Assembly (NCBI RefSeq): GCF_959608125.1
Contig: NZ_CAUHPG010000009.1
Location: 22,038-86,037 of the forward strand
Length of the DNA: 64,000 bases
Reading direction: 5' to 3'
Source of the DNA: an uncultured Slackia sp.
Lineage (GTDB): Bacteria > Actinomycetota > Coriobacteriia > Coriobacteriales > Eggerthellaceae
In this document: one piece after another, positions 24,328-35,454 of the stretch
Position numbering within the stretch: position 1 is the stretch's first letter
Layout of the letters: each line of letters starts with the position of its first letter
The notes under the pieces: generated by a model
Seen by the model: the letters and a program-made list of their open reading frames with translations, nothing else
The model's database searches: none
What the model was told of the DNA's origin: nothing
Translations under genes and position numbers: made by a program

Positions 24328-25988
24328 GCCAGATACGCCCCCTTGTCTGCGCTCGTCACGAGTTTTGCATAGCGGGAAAGCACGCCGGTCGTGTACTTCG
24401 GCGCCGGCGGCTGCCAGGCTGCGCGACGGCGTGCGAGCTCCTCTTCTTCTACCTTCAAATCGAGGGTTCCTGCCTCGATGTCGATAGCGATGACGTCGCC
24501 CTCTTGCACGAGGGCGATCGGTCCGCCCGCGGCCGCTTCGGGGCTCACATGCCCGATGGCGGGGCCTTTCGTCGCGCCGCTGAAACGGCCGTCGGTGATC
24601 AGCGCGACCGACTTCGCCAGGCCCATGCCGCAGATGGCGCTGGTGGGCGTGAGCATTTCGCGCATGCCCGGTCCGCCTGCTGGGCCTTCGTAGCGGATGA
24701 CCACTACGTCGCCCGGCTTGATGGCGCCGCCGAAGATCGCCTCGCAGGCCTCTTCCTCGCTTTCGAAGACGCGGGCGGGGCCGACATGGCGGTACATGTC
24801 CGGATCGACGGCGCTCTTCTTCACGACGCCGCAATCGGGGGCCAGGTTGCCGCGCAGCACCTTCAGGCCGCCCGTGGCGCTGTAGGCGTCTTCGACGCGG
24901 CGCACCACCGTACCGTCGACGGCGGGGCATTCCTCGAGCCATTCGGCCATGGTGCCGTGGCAGGTGAGGGCCTGCGTGTCGAGCAGGCCGGCGCGGCCCA
25001 GCTCGCCGAGGATCGCGGGGATGCCGCCTGCGGCGTCGAGGTCTTCGATGTGCAGCGGGCCCGCGGGCGCGATGCGGGTGAGGTTGGGGGTCTTCGCGGA
25101 GACGTCGTCCCAGTCGTCCATGCTCACGGGACAGTCCGCCGCCTGGGCGATGGCCGTCAGGTGCAGCATGGTGTTGGTGGAGCCGCCGAAGGCCATGTCG
25201 AGCGCCATGCCGTTGCGAATGGAGTGCTCGTTGATGATGTCGAGGGCCGTGGTGCCCGCTTCGAGCAGCTCCATGACCTTCATTCCCGTGCGCTTTGCCA
25301 GGCGGATGCGCTCGGAGTACACGGCCGGAACGGTGCCGTTGCCGGGCAGCGCGATGCCGAGGGCTTCGGCCAGGCAGCAGATGGAGTTGGCGGTGAACAT
25401 GCCCGAGCAGCTGCCGCAGGTGGGGCAGGCGGTGTTCTCGAGCAAGTCGCATTCTTCCTGCGTCATGGTGCCCGCGGTCACCTGGCCCACGGCGTCGAAG
25501 AGGGTGTTGAGGTCGGTCTGGTTGCCGGACTTGTCGCGCCCGGCCAGCATGGGGCCGCCCGAGACCAGCATGGTGGGAAGGTCGAGGCGGCAGGCCGCGA
25601 TCAGCATGCCGGGGACGATCTTGTCGCAGGCGGGGATCAGTACCACGGCGTCGAACTGGTGGCCTTGGACGGCGCACTCGACGCTGTCGGCGATCACTTC
25701 GCGGCTGGTGAGCGAATAATGCATGCCTTCGTGGTTCATGGCGATGCCGTCGCAGACGCCGATGGTGTTCATCTGCATCGGAGTGCCGCCCGCCATGCGG
25801 ATGCCCGCCTTCACGGCATCGGCGATGGTCTGGAGATGCACGTGTCCGGGAATGACTTCGTTCTGGGCGGAAATGACCGCGACGAGCGGGCGGTCGAGTT
25901 CTTCGTCGGTAAGGCCGTCGGCCTTCAGAAGGCTGCGGTGCGGCGCACGCGCAAGGCCTTTCTTGATGGCATCGCTTCGATGGTTCAT
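24324..25988 (-). CDS. ilvD: Dihydroxy-acid dehydratase
   Basis: This 554-residue iron-sulphur enzyme makes the 2-oxo acids of valine and isoleucine. Cluster ligands are seen in IPACDKIVPGM and ACPTCGSCSGMFTANSICC; the latter also contains the IlvD/Edd signature. The C terminus has the GPAGGPGMREM motif. It opens the ilvD-ilvB-ilvN-ilvC operon behind a 260-base leader and a good promoter, and overlaps ilvB by four bases. Confidence 0.96.
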   Translation of the reverse strand: MNHRSDAIKKGLARAPHRSLLKADGLTDEELDRPLVAVISAQNEVIPGHVHLQTIADAVKAGIRMAGGTPMQMNTIGVCDGIAMNHEGMHYSLTSREVIADSVECAVQGHQFDAVVLIPACDKIVPGMLIAACRLDLPTMLVSGGPMLAGRDKSGNQTDLNTLFDAVGQVTAGTMTQEECDLLENTACPTCGSCSGMFTANSICCLAEALGIALPGNGTVPAVYSERIRLAKRTGMKVMELLEAGTTALDIINEHSIRNGMALDMAFGGSTNTMLHLTAIAQAADCPVSMDDWDDVSAKTPNLTRIAPAGPLHIEDLDAAGGIPAILGELGRAGLLDTQALTCHGTMAEWLEECPAVDGTVVRRVEDAYSATGGLKVLRGNLAPDCGVVKKSAVDPDMYRHVGPARVFESEEEACEAIFGGAIKPGDVVVIRYEGPAGGPGMREMLTPTSAICGMGLAKSVALITDGRFSGATKGPAIGHVSPEAAAGGPIALVQEGDVIAIDIEAGTLDLKVEEEELARRRAAWQPPAPKYTTGVLSRYAKLVTSADKGAYLA

Positions 25989-26254
25989 CGCATGTCTCGC
26001 TTTCCCTCGTCAGTGCAGCGGCTCAAGGTATGCGAGCGAGAAACCCTCGACGATGCCTTGTCACGGAAGGCGTCCGGCGAAGCGTACCCGGCAGATCGTG
26101 TTCGCGAGGGTCGCCCGCGCCCGCGCTCTGCGTTCGGCTTCGCTGCTCGAGGGGGTTTCAAGGCCCGTCCATCGCAGGCTCGCATGACCGCCTGCTTGCT
26201 GGGGATGGATTCGTCCTCACTCGCCCCTGTCGTCGCATTTGTTGAGTAACCCAG
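25989..26254 (-). promoter_or_regulatory. Long structured leader of the ilv operon
   Basis: About 260 bases lie between the promoter and the ilvD start. A two-part hairpin is visible on the minus strand around 26160-26215 (TCCATC/GATGGA outer, GCAGGC/GCCTGC inner). No T-box core and no leader peptide rich in Ile, Val or Leu codons is seen. Regulation by attenuation is plausible but the type is unknown. Confidence 0.4.
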
Positions 26255-26282
26255 ATTATAGGCACCGCGGCGGCGAGTTCAA
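26255..26282 (-). promoter_or_regulatory. Promoter of the ilvDBNC operon
   Basis: On the minus strand TTGAAC (26282-26277), a 16-bp spacer and a perfect TATAAT (26260-26255) point toward ilvD. Confidence 0.75.
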
Positions 26283-26388
26283 TACGCTATCGCGCTTTAT
26301 TTCGGTAAAGTACCTGGATTTTACATTCCAGACATAATGGGCGCATTCGGGGCGCAACGCCGCGCGTGCGGTTTTCGACGGAAAAGCG
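26283..26388. other. Spacer between ilv promoter and deacetylase terminator
   Basis: Nothing is recognised here beyond a locally AT-rich stretch around 26290-26340 that may bind a regulator of the ilv promoter. Confidence 0.35.
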
Positions 26389-26426
26389 AAGGCCCGCTTC
26401 TGCCGCGCGGGGCGGAAGCGGGCCTT
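26389..26426 (-). terminator. Terminator after the polysaccharide deacetylase gene
   Basis: A 12-bp stem (26389-26400 with 26415-26426) is followed on the minus strand by a short T-rich tail. Confidence 0.75.
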
Positions 26427-26452
26427 AGGGCGTTCGGCCGAGCCGTGCGGGC

Positions 26453-28012
26453 TTAGGCCTGTTTGCGGGGGTATCGCAGCATTTCATCCATGGTGATGAA
26501 GCGGAACCCTTGGTCTTTGAGGTAGGGCAGGGCGCGCCGCAGCGCCTCGGCTGTCTGCGAGCGGTCGCCGCCGCCGTCGTGCATCAGGATGATGTCGCCC
26601 GGGGTGGCCGCCTTGAGCTGCGCGGCGATCTTCTCCGCGCCGGGGCGCTTCCAGTCGAGCGTATCGATATCCCAGCCGATGTCGGCATCGATGAGGTCTT
26701 CGACGTTGCGCCACACGTCCAGGGGGAAGTTGCCGCCGGGCGCGCGGATCACGCGGCTCGCCTCGGCGCCGGTGGCATCGGAGATGGCTTTGAGCCCCTG
26801 CTCGATTTCAGCGCGCTGCTCATCGACGCTCATGAACGAGAGGTTCACGCCTTGACCGCTGCCTGCGGCGTGGTCCCAGCTGTGCGTGCATATCTGATGC
26901 CCTTCGTCATGTTCGCGTTTCACCAGGTCGACGCCGGCGCCGGCGATGCGGTTGCCCACGGTGAAGAACGTCGCCGCGGCTCCGTTGTCGCGCAGGATAT
27001 CCAGGATTTCGGAGGTGCTTCCCTCCCAGGGGCCGTCGTCGAAGGTGAGCGCGACCACCGCTTCGCCGCCCGTGTCGGGGTAGGAGCGCAGATAGACGCG
27101 GTCTTCGGAAGGCTGCTTCACTTCGAGCACGACTTCCTTGCCCGAGGTTTCGCCCGTCTTCACGGTGGACAGGCCCGCGGACCCCTCCGCGTCGATGGCG
27201 TGGATCGGGCCGTAGCCGCTTTCGACGGGGTTGGGCTCGACGGATTTGTCCTCGGTGACGGAGGGCTCTTCGACGTCGGCGCCGTCGGCGAACGCGAGCA
27301 CGTCGCCGTCGGCCACTTCCGCATCGCCGCCGGCTTCCTGGCCGTTGATCGTGGCGCGATAGGGGCTGCCGCCGCCTTCGGTGATGACCTGGCCTTCTAC
27401 ATCGACAAGATTGCCAGGGGTCATCTGCAGGCCGCTTTTTTCGTAGGCGGCCTGCAAGGTCTTTTTGCCGGAAAGATCGAGTTTCTGCCCGTTCGCGGTG
27501 ATCGAGATGGGCATGAGCGCACGTACGGCGGGGACGCCGAATACGAGCAGCGCGGCCGCTGCCGCCGCTCCGCCCGCGATGAAGAGGCGGCGCGTGAGGC
27601 GGGGGTTCAAAAGGGGCCTGTCGTCCCAAAGCGGCACGAACGATTGCCCGGTTTCGTCTCGTGCCGGTTCGGCGGCTTTCGGCGCGACGGGATTGTGTCG
27701 GGCGGCCGGCTTGTCTTTGCGCGGATGGGGGAGGCGGGTCGCGGGCCGATCGCCTTCGCCGCCGCGGACGCGGGGCGCTTCGGCGCCTGCTTGGACGGAC
27801 GGACGGCCCGTATCGCCCTGCGCGACGGGGCGCATGGAGCCTGTGGGCTGCGCGATACGGGGACCGCGATCGGCTGTTCCGTGCACGCGGCGGCTGCCCG
27901 CCACGGACGGGCGGGTTGCGGGTCGGGCGTCGATATGGGGGAATGAAGACGACGGGCCCTCGCGACCGTCGTTGCGGCGGTCGGGCGCGTTGCCGTTGTT
28001 CTGGGTTGCCAT
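26453..28012 (-). CDS. Membrane-anchored polysaccharide deacetylase (NodB domain)
   Basis: A 519-residue envelope protein. Residues 1-135 are a Pro/Arg-rich cytoplasmic region. One membrane helix (about 145-167) and a small beta-rich linker domain (170-245) follow. The NodB domain at about 320-515 shows TFDDGP, the metal histidines in THSWDH, RAPGGN, the DTLDW motif and ILMHDGG. NodB enzymes remove acetyl groups from cell-wall sugars, commonly peptidoglycan. ATG at 28012 has GAGG in front; the frame extends to 28048 but without a ribosome site. It diverges from two LCP genes, consistent with an envelope role. Confidence 0.88.
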   Translation of the reverse strand: MATQNNGNAPDRRNDGREGPSSSFPHIDARPATRPSVAGSRRVHGTADRGPRIAQPTGSMRPVAQGDTGRPSVQAGAEAPRVRGGEGDRPATRLPHPRKDKPAARHNPVAPKAAEPARDETGQSFVPLWDDRPLLNPRLTRRLFIAGGAAAAAALLVFGVPAVRALMPISITANGQKLDLSGKKTLQAAYEKSGLQMTPGNLVDVEGQVITEGGGSPYRATINGQEAGGDAEVADGDVLAFADGADVEEPSVTEDKSVEPNPVESGYGPIHAIDAEGSAGLSTVKTGETSGKEVVLEVKQPSEDRVYLRSYPDTGGEAVVALTFDDGPWEGSTSEILDILRDNGAAATFFTVGNRIAGAGVDLVKREHDEGHQICTHSWDHAAGSGQGVNLSFMSVDEQRAEIEQGLKAISDATGAEASRVIRAPGGNFPLDVWRNVEDLIDADIGWDIDTLDWKRPGAEKIAAQLKAATPGDIILMHDGGGDRSQTAEALRRALPYLKDQGFRFITMDEMLRYPRKQA

Positions 28013-28241
28013 GGATGCCTCTCGTGTGCGTTTCAGGTGGTCGGACATCGTTATGCGGAAGTCTAACCCGCAGGCCGATATCTGAAAACCGTTTTAAGGA
28101 ATCTCAAGGAATCGATACATCATCGGCGGGCTTGCGCGCCTGCGACATGCCCGGTAGGACGTTTTTCCCGAAGTCGGCGGCGGATAAAGCGGCCGGTTGT
28201 TACGAATTGGGGCGTTTTTCCCTGAAAGCGCGGGGTTTTTC

Positions 28242-28269
28242 TTTTCAAGCGCGGTGAATCGGGCATAAT
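28242..28269 (+). promoter_or_regulatory. Candidate promoter giving a leaderless LCP transcript
   Basis: TTTTCA (28242-28247), 16-bp spacer, CATAAT (28264-28269). The ATG at 28277 lies eight bases after the -10 box, where transcription would start. Confidence 0.45.
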
Positions 28270-28276
28270 GCCTTGT

Positions 28277-29509
28277 ATGAAAAATCGCAAGAAGAATACC
28301 CATAACAACGAAGAAGCCCCGCGGTCGAACGAGGGAGGCCTCCTCGCGCCCCAGGGGTTCGCCCCCACCGTTCCTGCCAAGGCGTCGGTACGCGCCTATT
28401 CCCGCGACGCCTATGTTTCGCGCAGGCCGAAGAAGCATCGTGGCGCAAAAATAGCGCTGGTCGTAGTGCTGGTGCTGCTGCTCGCGGTAGGCGGCGTCGC
28501 ATTCGGCGGCGTGATGTATGTGAACTCCATTTCCGATAAACTGCATAAAAACGTCGACCAGAATCTCATGCAGGCCCTTTCCGTGGAGAAGGCTGCGCCT
28601 GGAGAGCCGTTCTACATGCTGGTGATGGGCGTCGATCGCTCCGAAGAGCGCGTGGCGGCGGGCGACATGGACACTTTCCGCAGCGACTCGATGATTCTTA
28701 CGCGCGTCGATCCCCAGCAGAAAAACGTCTCCCTCGTGTCGATCGAGCGCGATACGTATGTTTCCATCGAAGGCTACGGGCCTGACAAGATCAACGCCTC
28801 GGCCGCTTTGGGCGGTTCGGCGCTCGTTGTCGACACCATTTCCAAATTCGCAGGCGTGCCTATCGATCATTACGTCGAAATAGATTTCGACGGCTTCAAG
28901 GCCGCGGTCGACGCGCTGGGCGGCATCGAGGTGGACGTCCCCATCACGATCGACGACGAGATGGCGGGCGGCCGCGTGGAGGCCGGGTTGCAGACGCTCA
29001 ACGGCGACCAGGCGCTCATCTTGTGCCGCAGCCGCCATTCCTATGACGATTACGGAAGCGGCGACTATTACCGCATGGCCAACCAGCGTATGGTCATGGG
29101 AGCGATCGCCAAGAAGATCCTGTCGTCCGACGTGGTCACTATGGCTAACACCATCAATGCCATGGCCGACTACATCACTACCGATATGGACGTGCAGACC
29201 ATTGTCGAGGTGGCCACCGAAATGCGCGGGATGAATGCCGACGAAGACATCTATTCGGCCATGAATCCCACCATTCCCACATACGTCAACGATGTTTGGT
29301 ACGAATACTGCGATTTGGACGCATGGCGCATGATGATGGGGCGCGTCGATGCGGGATTGCCGCCTTATGCCGACGACCGTCGCAACCTCAACGACGGCGG
29401 CACGCTCGACGGCACGATCACGGGCATTCAGGAGCCGGGCGCCGAGGAGGCGACATCCGCCGACCCTGCGGCGGCGGGCGCCGGTCCCGATGCGACCGCG
29501 CTCTATTAG
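28277..29509 (+). CDS. LytR-CpsA-Psr (LCP) family cell-wall ligase, first copy
   Basis: An LCP protein of 410 residues. LCP enzymes attach glycopolymers to peptidoglycan from lipid carriers. It has a basic cytoplasmic N terminus, one membrane helix (about 58-80) and the LCP domain from about 105. Catalytic and lipid-phosphate residues are seen in MGVDRSEE, FRSDSMILTRVDP, the Arg of SIERDTYV, DALGGIEVDV and LILCRSRHSY. The ATG at 28277 is chosen because a -10 box ends eight bases upstream and no Shine-Dalgarno exists; ATG at 28268 is the alternative. It lacks the C-terminal LytR_C domain found in the next gene. Confidence 0.88.
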   Translation: MKNRKKNTHNNEEAPRSNEGGLLAPQGFAPTVPAKASVRAYSRDAYVSRRPKKHRGAKIALVVVLVLLLAVGGVAFGGVMYVNSISDKLHKNVDQNLMQALSVEKAAPGEPFYMLVMGVDRSEERVAAGDMDTFRSDSMILTRVDPQQKNVSLVSIERDTYVSIEGYGPDKINASAALGGSALVVDTISKFAGVPIDHYVEIDFDGFKAAVDALGGIEVDVPITIDDEMAGGRVEAGLQTLNGDQALILCRSRHSYDDYGSGDYYRMANQRMVMGAIAKKILSSDVVTMANTINAMADYITTDMDVQTIVEVATEMRGMNADEDIYSAMNPTIPTYVNDVWYEYCDLDAWRMMMGRVDAGLPPYADDRRNLNDGGTLDGTITGIQEPGAEEATSADPAAAGAGPDATALY

Positions 29510-29525
29510 TCGTCTTCGACGACGG

Positions 29526-29556
29526 AGCGGCCCCCCCAGGCGGGGCCGCTTCTTTC
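29526..29556 (+). terminator. Terminator between the two LCP genes
   Basis: A 9-bp stem (29526-29534 with 29542-29550) and a TTCTTT tail. Confidence 0.75.
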
Positions 29557-29790
29557 GTTTCGGAGCTGATCGCGTGTCCTCTGCCGAGGCGTATTGCCTG
29601 GGTTCCTGATGTAGATTCGCCGCCCACGTCCTGCTCATTCGCTCGGCAAGATAGGATGACGCATATTCAAATGCGTCGGATGGGCGTTTTCGCGGCGGCC
29701 GGCATTTTCGGTGCTGCATCGCATTCGACGAACAGAGCCGCTGCGCCGCAAGGAACCGCGGCGTGTGCCGGATAGCAAGGAGACTTCCTT

Positions 29791-31341
29791 ATGGCTTCTC
29801 GTAGACCGAGTTCTTACGATTCGTTTCCTACGGGCGACCCCTCGCAGCAGCCCCCCTCGTCATACCGCAACGGCGCGCCGCGTGCTCGCAACAGCCGCGA
29901 CGTGTCGTCGTATTCACGCAGCTCGTATGCGCGCGGCAACGACGTTCCGCGTCAGGCTGCGGCGTCTTCGTCGTATTCGCGCCAATCGACGCAGGGCGAA
30001 TATGCCCGTGCACGCGCGAAGAAGAAGCGCAAGAGTAAAGTTTTGGGCGTGGCGCTGGCAGTGCTCGCCGCATTGGTGATCGGCGCAGGCGCCGCGGCGC
30101 TCGCATATGTCGGCGTGCTCAACGGCAAGCTGACTGGCGATGTCGGTGCCGACCTTAAAGGCGTTCTGGCCGACGCGAAGGCTCCGACCGAGCCTTTCTA
30201 CATTCTGCTGATGGGCGTCGATAAATCGCAGGAGCGCGCCGAAAGCGCCGAATACGAAGGCGATAATTTCCGCAGCGACTCGATGATTCTCGCGCGCGTC
30301 GACCCTAAAGACAAGAAGCTCACGCTCATCTCGATCGTGCGCGATACCTATGTGGACATCGAAGGATACGGCAAGAACAAGATCAATGCGGCGCATGCGC
30401 TCGGCGGCCCGGCTCTCACGGTGAAGACCGTTTCGAAGTTCGCAGGCGTTCCCATCTCGCATTATGCTGAAATCGACTTCGACGGCTTCAAAGCCGCGGT
30501 CGACGCATTGGGCGGTATCGACGTGAACGTCCCTGTCGAAATAGACGACGACATGGCCGGCGGCTACGTGCCCGCCGGCGAACAGACGCTCAACGGCGAC
30601 CAGGCGCTCATTCTGTGCCGCGCCCGTCACGCTTACGATGAAATCGGCGCCGGCGACTTCTATCGCGCCGCGAATCAGCGCATGGTCATGGGAGCGGTGG
30701 CCAAGAAGCTGCTCGCGTCCGATGTCGGCACGATCGCCTCGACGGTCACTTCGCTGTGCGATTACATCGACACCGACATGAATGTGACCGATATCATCGC
30801 CGTCGCCTCTGCCATGCGCGGCATGGACACTTCTACCAATATTTACTCCAGCATGAATCCGACCATCTCGACGTACGAGAACGGCGTTTGGTACGAGTAC
30901 AGCAATAACGAGGCCTGGAAGGCCATGATGAAGCGTGTCGACGCGGGCGAGACGCCGACGGTCGATGCGGCCGATTCTGCAAACGACGGCGGCGTCATCG
31001 ACGGTTCGATTAGCGGAGAATACGTCGCGCAAAGCGTTTTGAGCGGCGGAGGCTCGGAGTCGTTGGCCGACGTGGAAATCGAGGTGCGCAATGGCAGCGG
31101 CGTCGGAGGCGTGGCGGCCGACGCGTCGAGCGTGCTTACCAATAGCGGCTACAACGTGACGACCGTCGGCGATGCCGAATCGTATAACTATGCCACTACG
31201 CTCGTCGTGTACGATGCCGACGGCAACGAAGAAACCGCCCAGGCGATCGCGAAGGCGATCGGCGGTGCGAAAGTCATTCGCAATGACGGAACGTACAGCG
31301 TCGACGGCACCTATCTCGTCGTCGTGGGTTCGGATTACTAG
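29791..31341 (+). CDS. LCP family cell-wall ligase with LytR_C domain, second copy
   Basis: A 516-residue paralogue of the preceding gene. It has a Ser/Tyr/Arg-rich cytoplasmic tail of about 80 residues, a membrane helix (about 85-108), an LCP domain (about 130-400) with MGVDKSQE, FRSDSMILARVDP, SIVRDTYVDI and LILCRARHAY, and a C-terminal LytR_C domain (about 425-516, from ADVEIEVRNGSGVGG). AAGGAGA precedes the ATG. The LCP domains of the pair are very similar, indicating a tandem duplication with different ends. Confidence 0.9.
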   Translation: MASRRPSSYDSFPTGDPSQQPPSSYRNGAPRARNSRDVSSYSRSSYARGNDVPRQAAASSSYSRQSTQGEYARARAKKKRKSKVLGVALAVLAALVIGAGAAALAYVGVLNGKLTGDVGADLKGVLADAKAPTEPFYILLMGVDKSQERAESAEYEGDNFRSDSMILARVDPKDKKLTLISIVRDTYVDIEGYGKNKINAAHALGGPALTVKTVSKFAGVPISHYAEIDFDGFKAAVDALGGIDVNVPVEIDDDMAGGYVPAGEQTLNGDQALILCRARHAYDEIGAGDFYRAANQRMVMGAVAKKLLASDVGTIASTVTSLCDYIDTDMNVTDIIAVASAMRGMDTSTNIYSSMNPTISTYENGVWYEYSNNEAWKAMMKRVDAGETPTVDAADSANDGGVIDGSISGEYVAQSVLSGGGSESLADVEIEVRNGSGVGGVAADASSVLTNSGYNVTTVGDAESYNYATTLVVYDADGNEETAQAIAKAIGGAKVIRNDGTYSVDGTYLVVVGSDY

Positions 31342-31374
31342 GCCGCGCCCGCCGCATTCGAAAGCGACGCCATG

Positions 31375-31415
31375 CGGCGGCCGCACCTGCGAAGAGGTGC
31401 GGCCGCCGTTCTACG
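31375..31415 (+). terminator. Hairpin terminator after the second LCP gene
   Basis: A perfect 14-bp stem (31375-31388 with 31395-31408), loop GCGAAG, with a weak T-rich tail. Confidence 0.65.
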
Positions 31416-31495
31416 TTATAGGGCGTATTCTTCGTAATCGTCGTGCCGGATTGCTGTTGCGCAAGCGTTACCAGGTGCGATGCGATGACGGCGGG

Positions 31496-31501
31496 TATAA
31501 T
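31496..31501 (+). promoter_or_regulatory. -10 box before the Pro-rich membrane protein
   Basis: A perfect TATAAT lies 36 bases before the ATG. I do not see a convincing -35 box at normal spacing. Confidence 0.45.
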
Positions 31502-31536
31502 GGGCGAAACGTCAACCTCTTCGAATCGAGGACGAA

Positions 31537-32064
31537 ATGAGCGATACGATCAATCCTTCGGGCGCACCGCAGACTCCCGGCGGTCCGTCTGCGAACAACC
31601 AGGTTCCGCCCGCTTCCGCGCCTGCGGCCCCCGTGCCTCCCGCGCCTCAGCCTGTGCAGGCGCCCCCCGCCGACTTCGATCCTTCGGCTTATCCGCCGCC
31701 TGCGGGCGCCGTGCCTCCGACGGGGCAGATGCCTCCGACGGGTCACGTTCCACCGATGGGCCAGATGCCCCCGTTCCAGGGGCAGCCTGAAATGCCGCAG
31801 AACATTCCCGGCATGCCGCTGTTCCACCTTACGGGCGGCATGAAGTTCGGCTGGGCCGCTCTTGGCTTGCTTATGGGTCCCGTGGCCATCCTGATCGCGT
31901 GGCTGACGAATGCGCATAATTTTCCCGAGGCGAAAAACGCCGCCGTGAAATTCGCGCTGTTCGGCTTTTTGGCCCAGCTGCTCATGGGCGTCGCCCTTGC
32001 GGCTCTCGTGGGATGCGCCACATGCACGGCCATGACGGGCATGGCGGGTTACTGCTACTATTAA
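31537..32064 (+). CDS. Pro-rich small membrane protein of unknown function
   Basis: The 175-residue protein has an N-terminal half dominated by Pro, Ala, Gln and Met, with PP-x-GQMPP-like repeats at about 65-85. Two membrane helices follow, about 105-125 and 143-165, and a Cys-containing tail (VGCATCTAM, YCYY). GAGGACGAA precedes the ATG. I do not recognise a family; such Pro-rich tails often mediate interactions of envelope proteins. It lies between LCP genes and hpt. Confidence 0.75.
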   Translation: MSDTINPSGAPQTPGGPSANNQVPPASAPAAPVPPAPQPVQAPPADFDPSAYPPPAGAVPPTGQMPPTGHVPPMGQMPPFQGQPEMPQNIPGMPLFHLTGGMKFGWAALGLLMGPVAILIAWLTNAHNFPEAKNAAVKFALFGFLAQLLMGVALAALVGCATCTAMTGMAGYCYY

Positions 32065-32225
32065 GCTGTAAACATAGCCGGGCGCTTGCGTTTGGCGAAA
32101 CGGCCTCGAGGACGCGTCCGAATATCGGGCGCGTCTGCCTATATCGGGGCGGAGGCGGCGCGCGCCGCATCGGGGCCGTTCGAACGGGCGGCAATCGTGT
32201 TTTTCAGGGGCGCGTTGCCGTCTCG

Positions 32226-32256
32226 TTGAGCGGCCGTTCGCTCGGAGTGTTAAACT
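32226..32256 (+). promoter_or_regulatory. Possible promoter of hpt-ftsH-folPK-birA
   Basis: TTGAGC (32226-32231) and TTAAAC (32250-32255) are separated by 18 bp, about 35 bases before the hpt start. Confidence 0.4.
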
Positions 32257-32290
32257 GCATCCCCGATACGCGAATCGAAGAAGGGCCATT

Positions 32291-32913
32291 ATGACCGAGC
32301 AGAACATCGTTCTCGCCGCCGGCGAACGCGACCGCTATTTCGGCGACGACGACATCAAGGAAATCCTTTATATGCAGGAAGAGCTGAGCCGCCGCGTGCG
32401 CCAGATCGGCCGTAGCATCACCGAAGATTATCGCGACCTCGCCGCCGAGCGTATGAGCGACGGTGCTCCGGCCCTGGTCGTCATCAGCGTCTTGCGCGGG
32501 GCCGCGATTTATATGAGCGACCTGGTGCGCGAAATCGACCTTCCCTTGGAGATGGACTATATGGCCGTCTCTTCGTACGGGTCCGGAACGAAAAGCTCGG
32601 GCGTCGTGCGCATCCTGAAGGACCTTTCGTCGCAGATCGAAGGCCGCCATGTGATCATCGCCGAAGATATCCTGGATTCCGGCCTGACGTTGAAGTACCT
32701 GATGGGCGTGCTCGAATCGCGCAATCCCGCTTCGATCGAAATCGCGACGCTGCTGCGCAAGCGCACCGACCGTCAGGTCGACATCGATTGCAGGTACGTC
32801 GGTTTCGAGTGCCCCGACGAGTTCATCGTCGGTTACGGCCTCGATTACGCCGAAAACTACCGCAACCTTCCCTATATCGGCATTCTGAAACCTGAGATTT
32901 ATCAAGGAAAGTA

Positions 32914-32914
<1 letters not shown>
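32291..32914 (+). CDS. hpt: Hypoxanthine phosphoribosyltransferase
   Basis: A 207-residue enzyme that makes IMP or GMP from hypoxanthine or guanine and PRPP. The PRPP-binding loop VIIAEDILDSGLTL (about 118-131), SVLRGAAIYMSDLVRE and the hood residues in SSYGSGTKSSG are typical. Gene order hpt-ftsH is widely conserved in Gram-positive bacteria. The stop shares one base with the ftsH start (TAATG), so translation is coupled. Confidence 0.93.

Positions 32915-35454
<2,540 letters not shown>

Noticed and set aside
25985..26185. A 66-codon frame in the ilv leader as a leader peptide
   Set aside because: It contains almost no Leu, Ile or Val codons and no ribosome-binding site, so it does not fit attenuation by a leader peptide.
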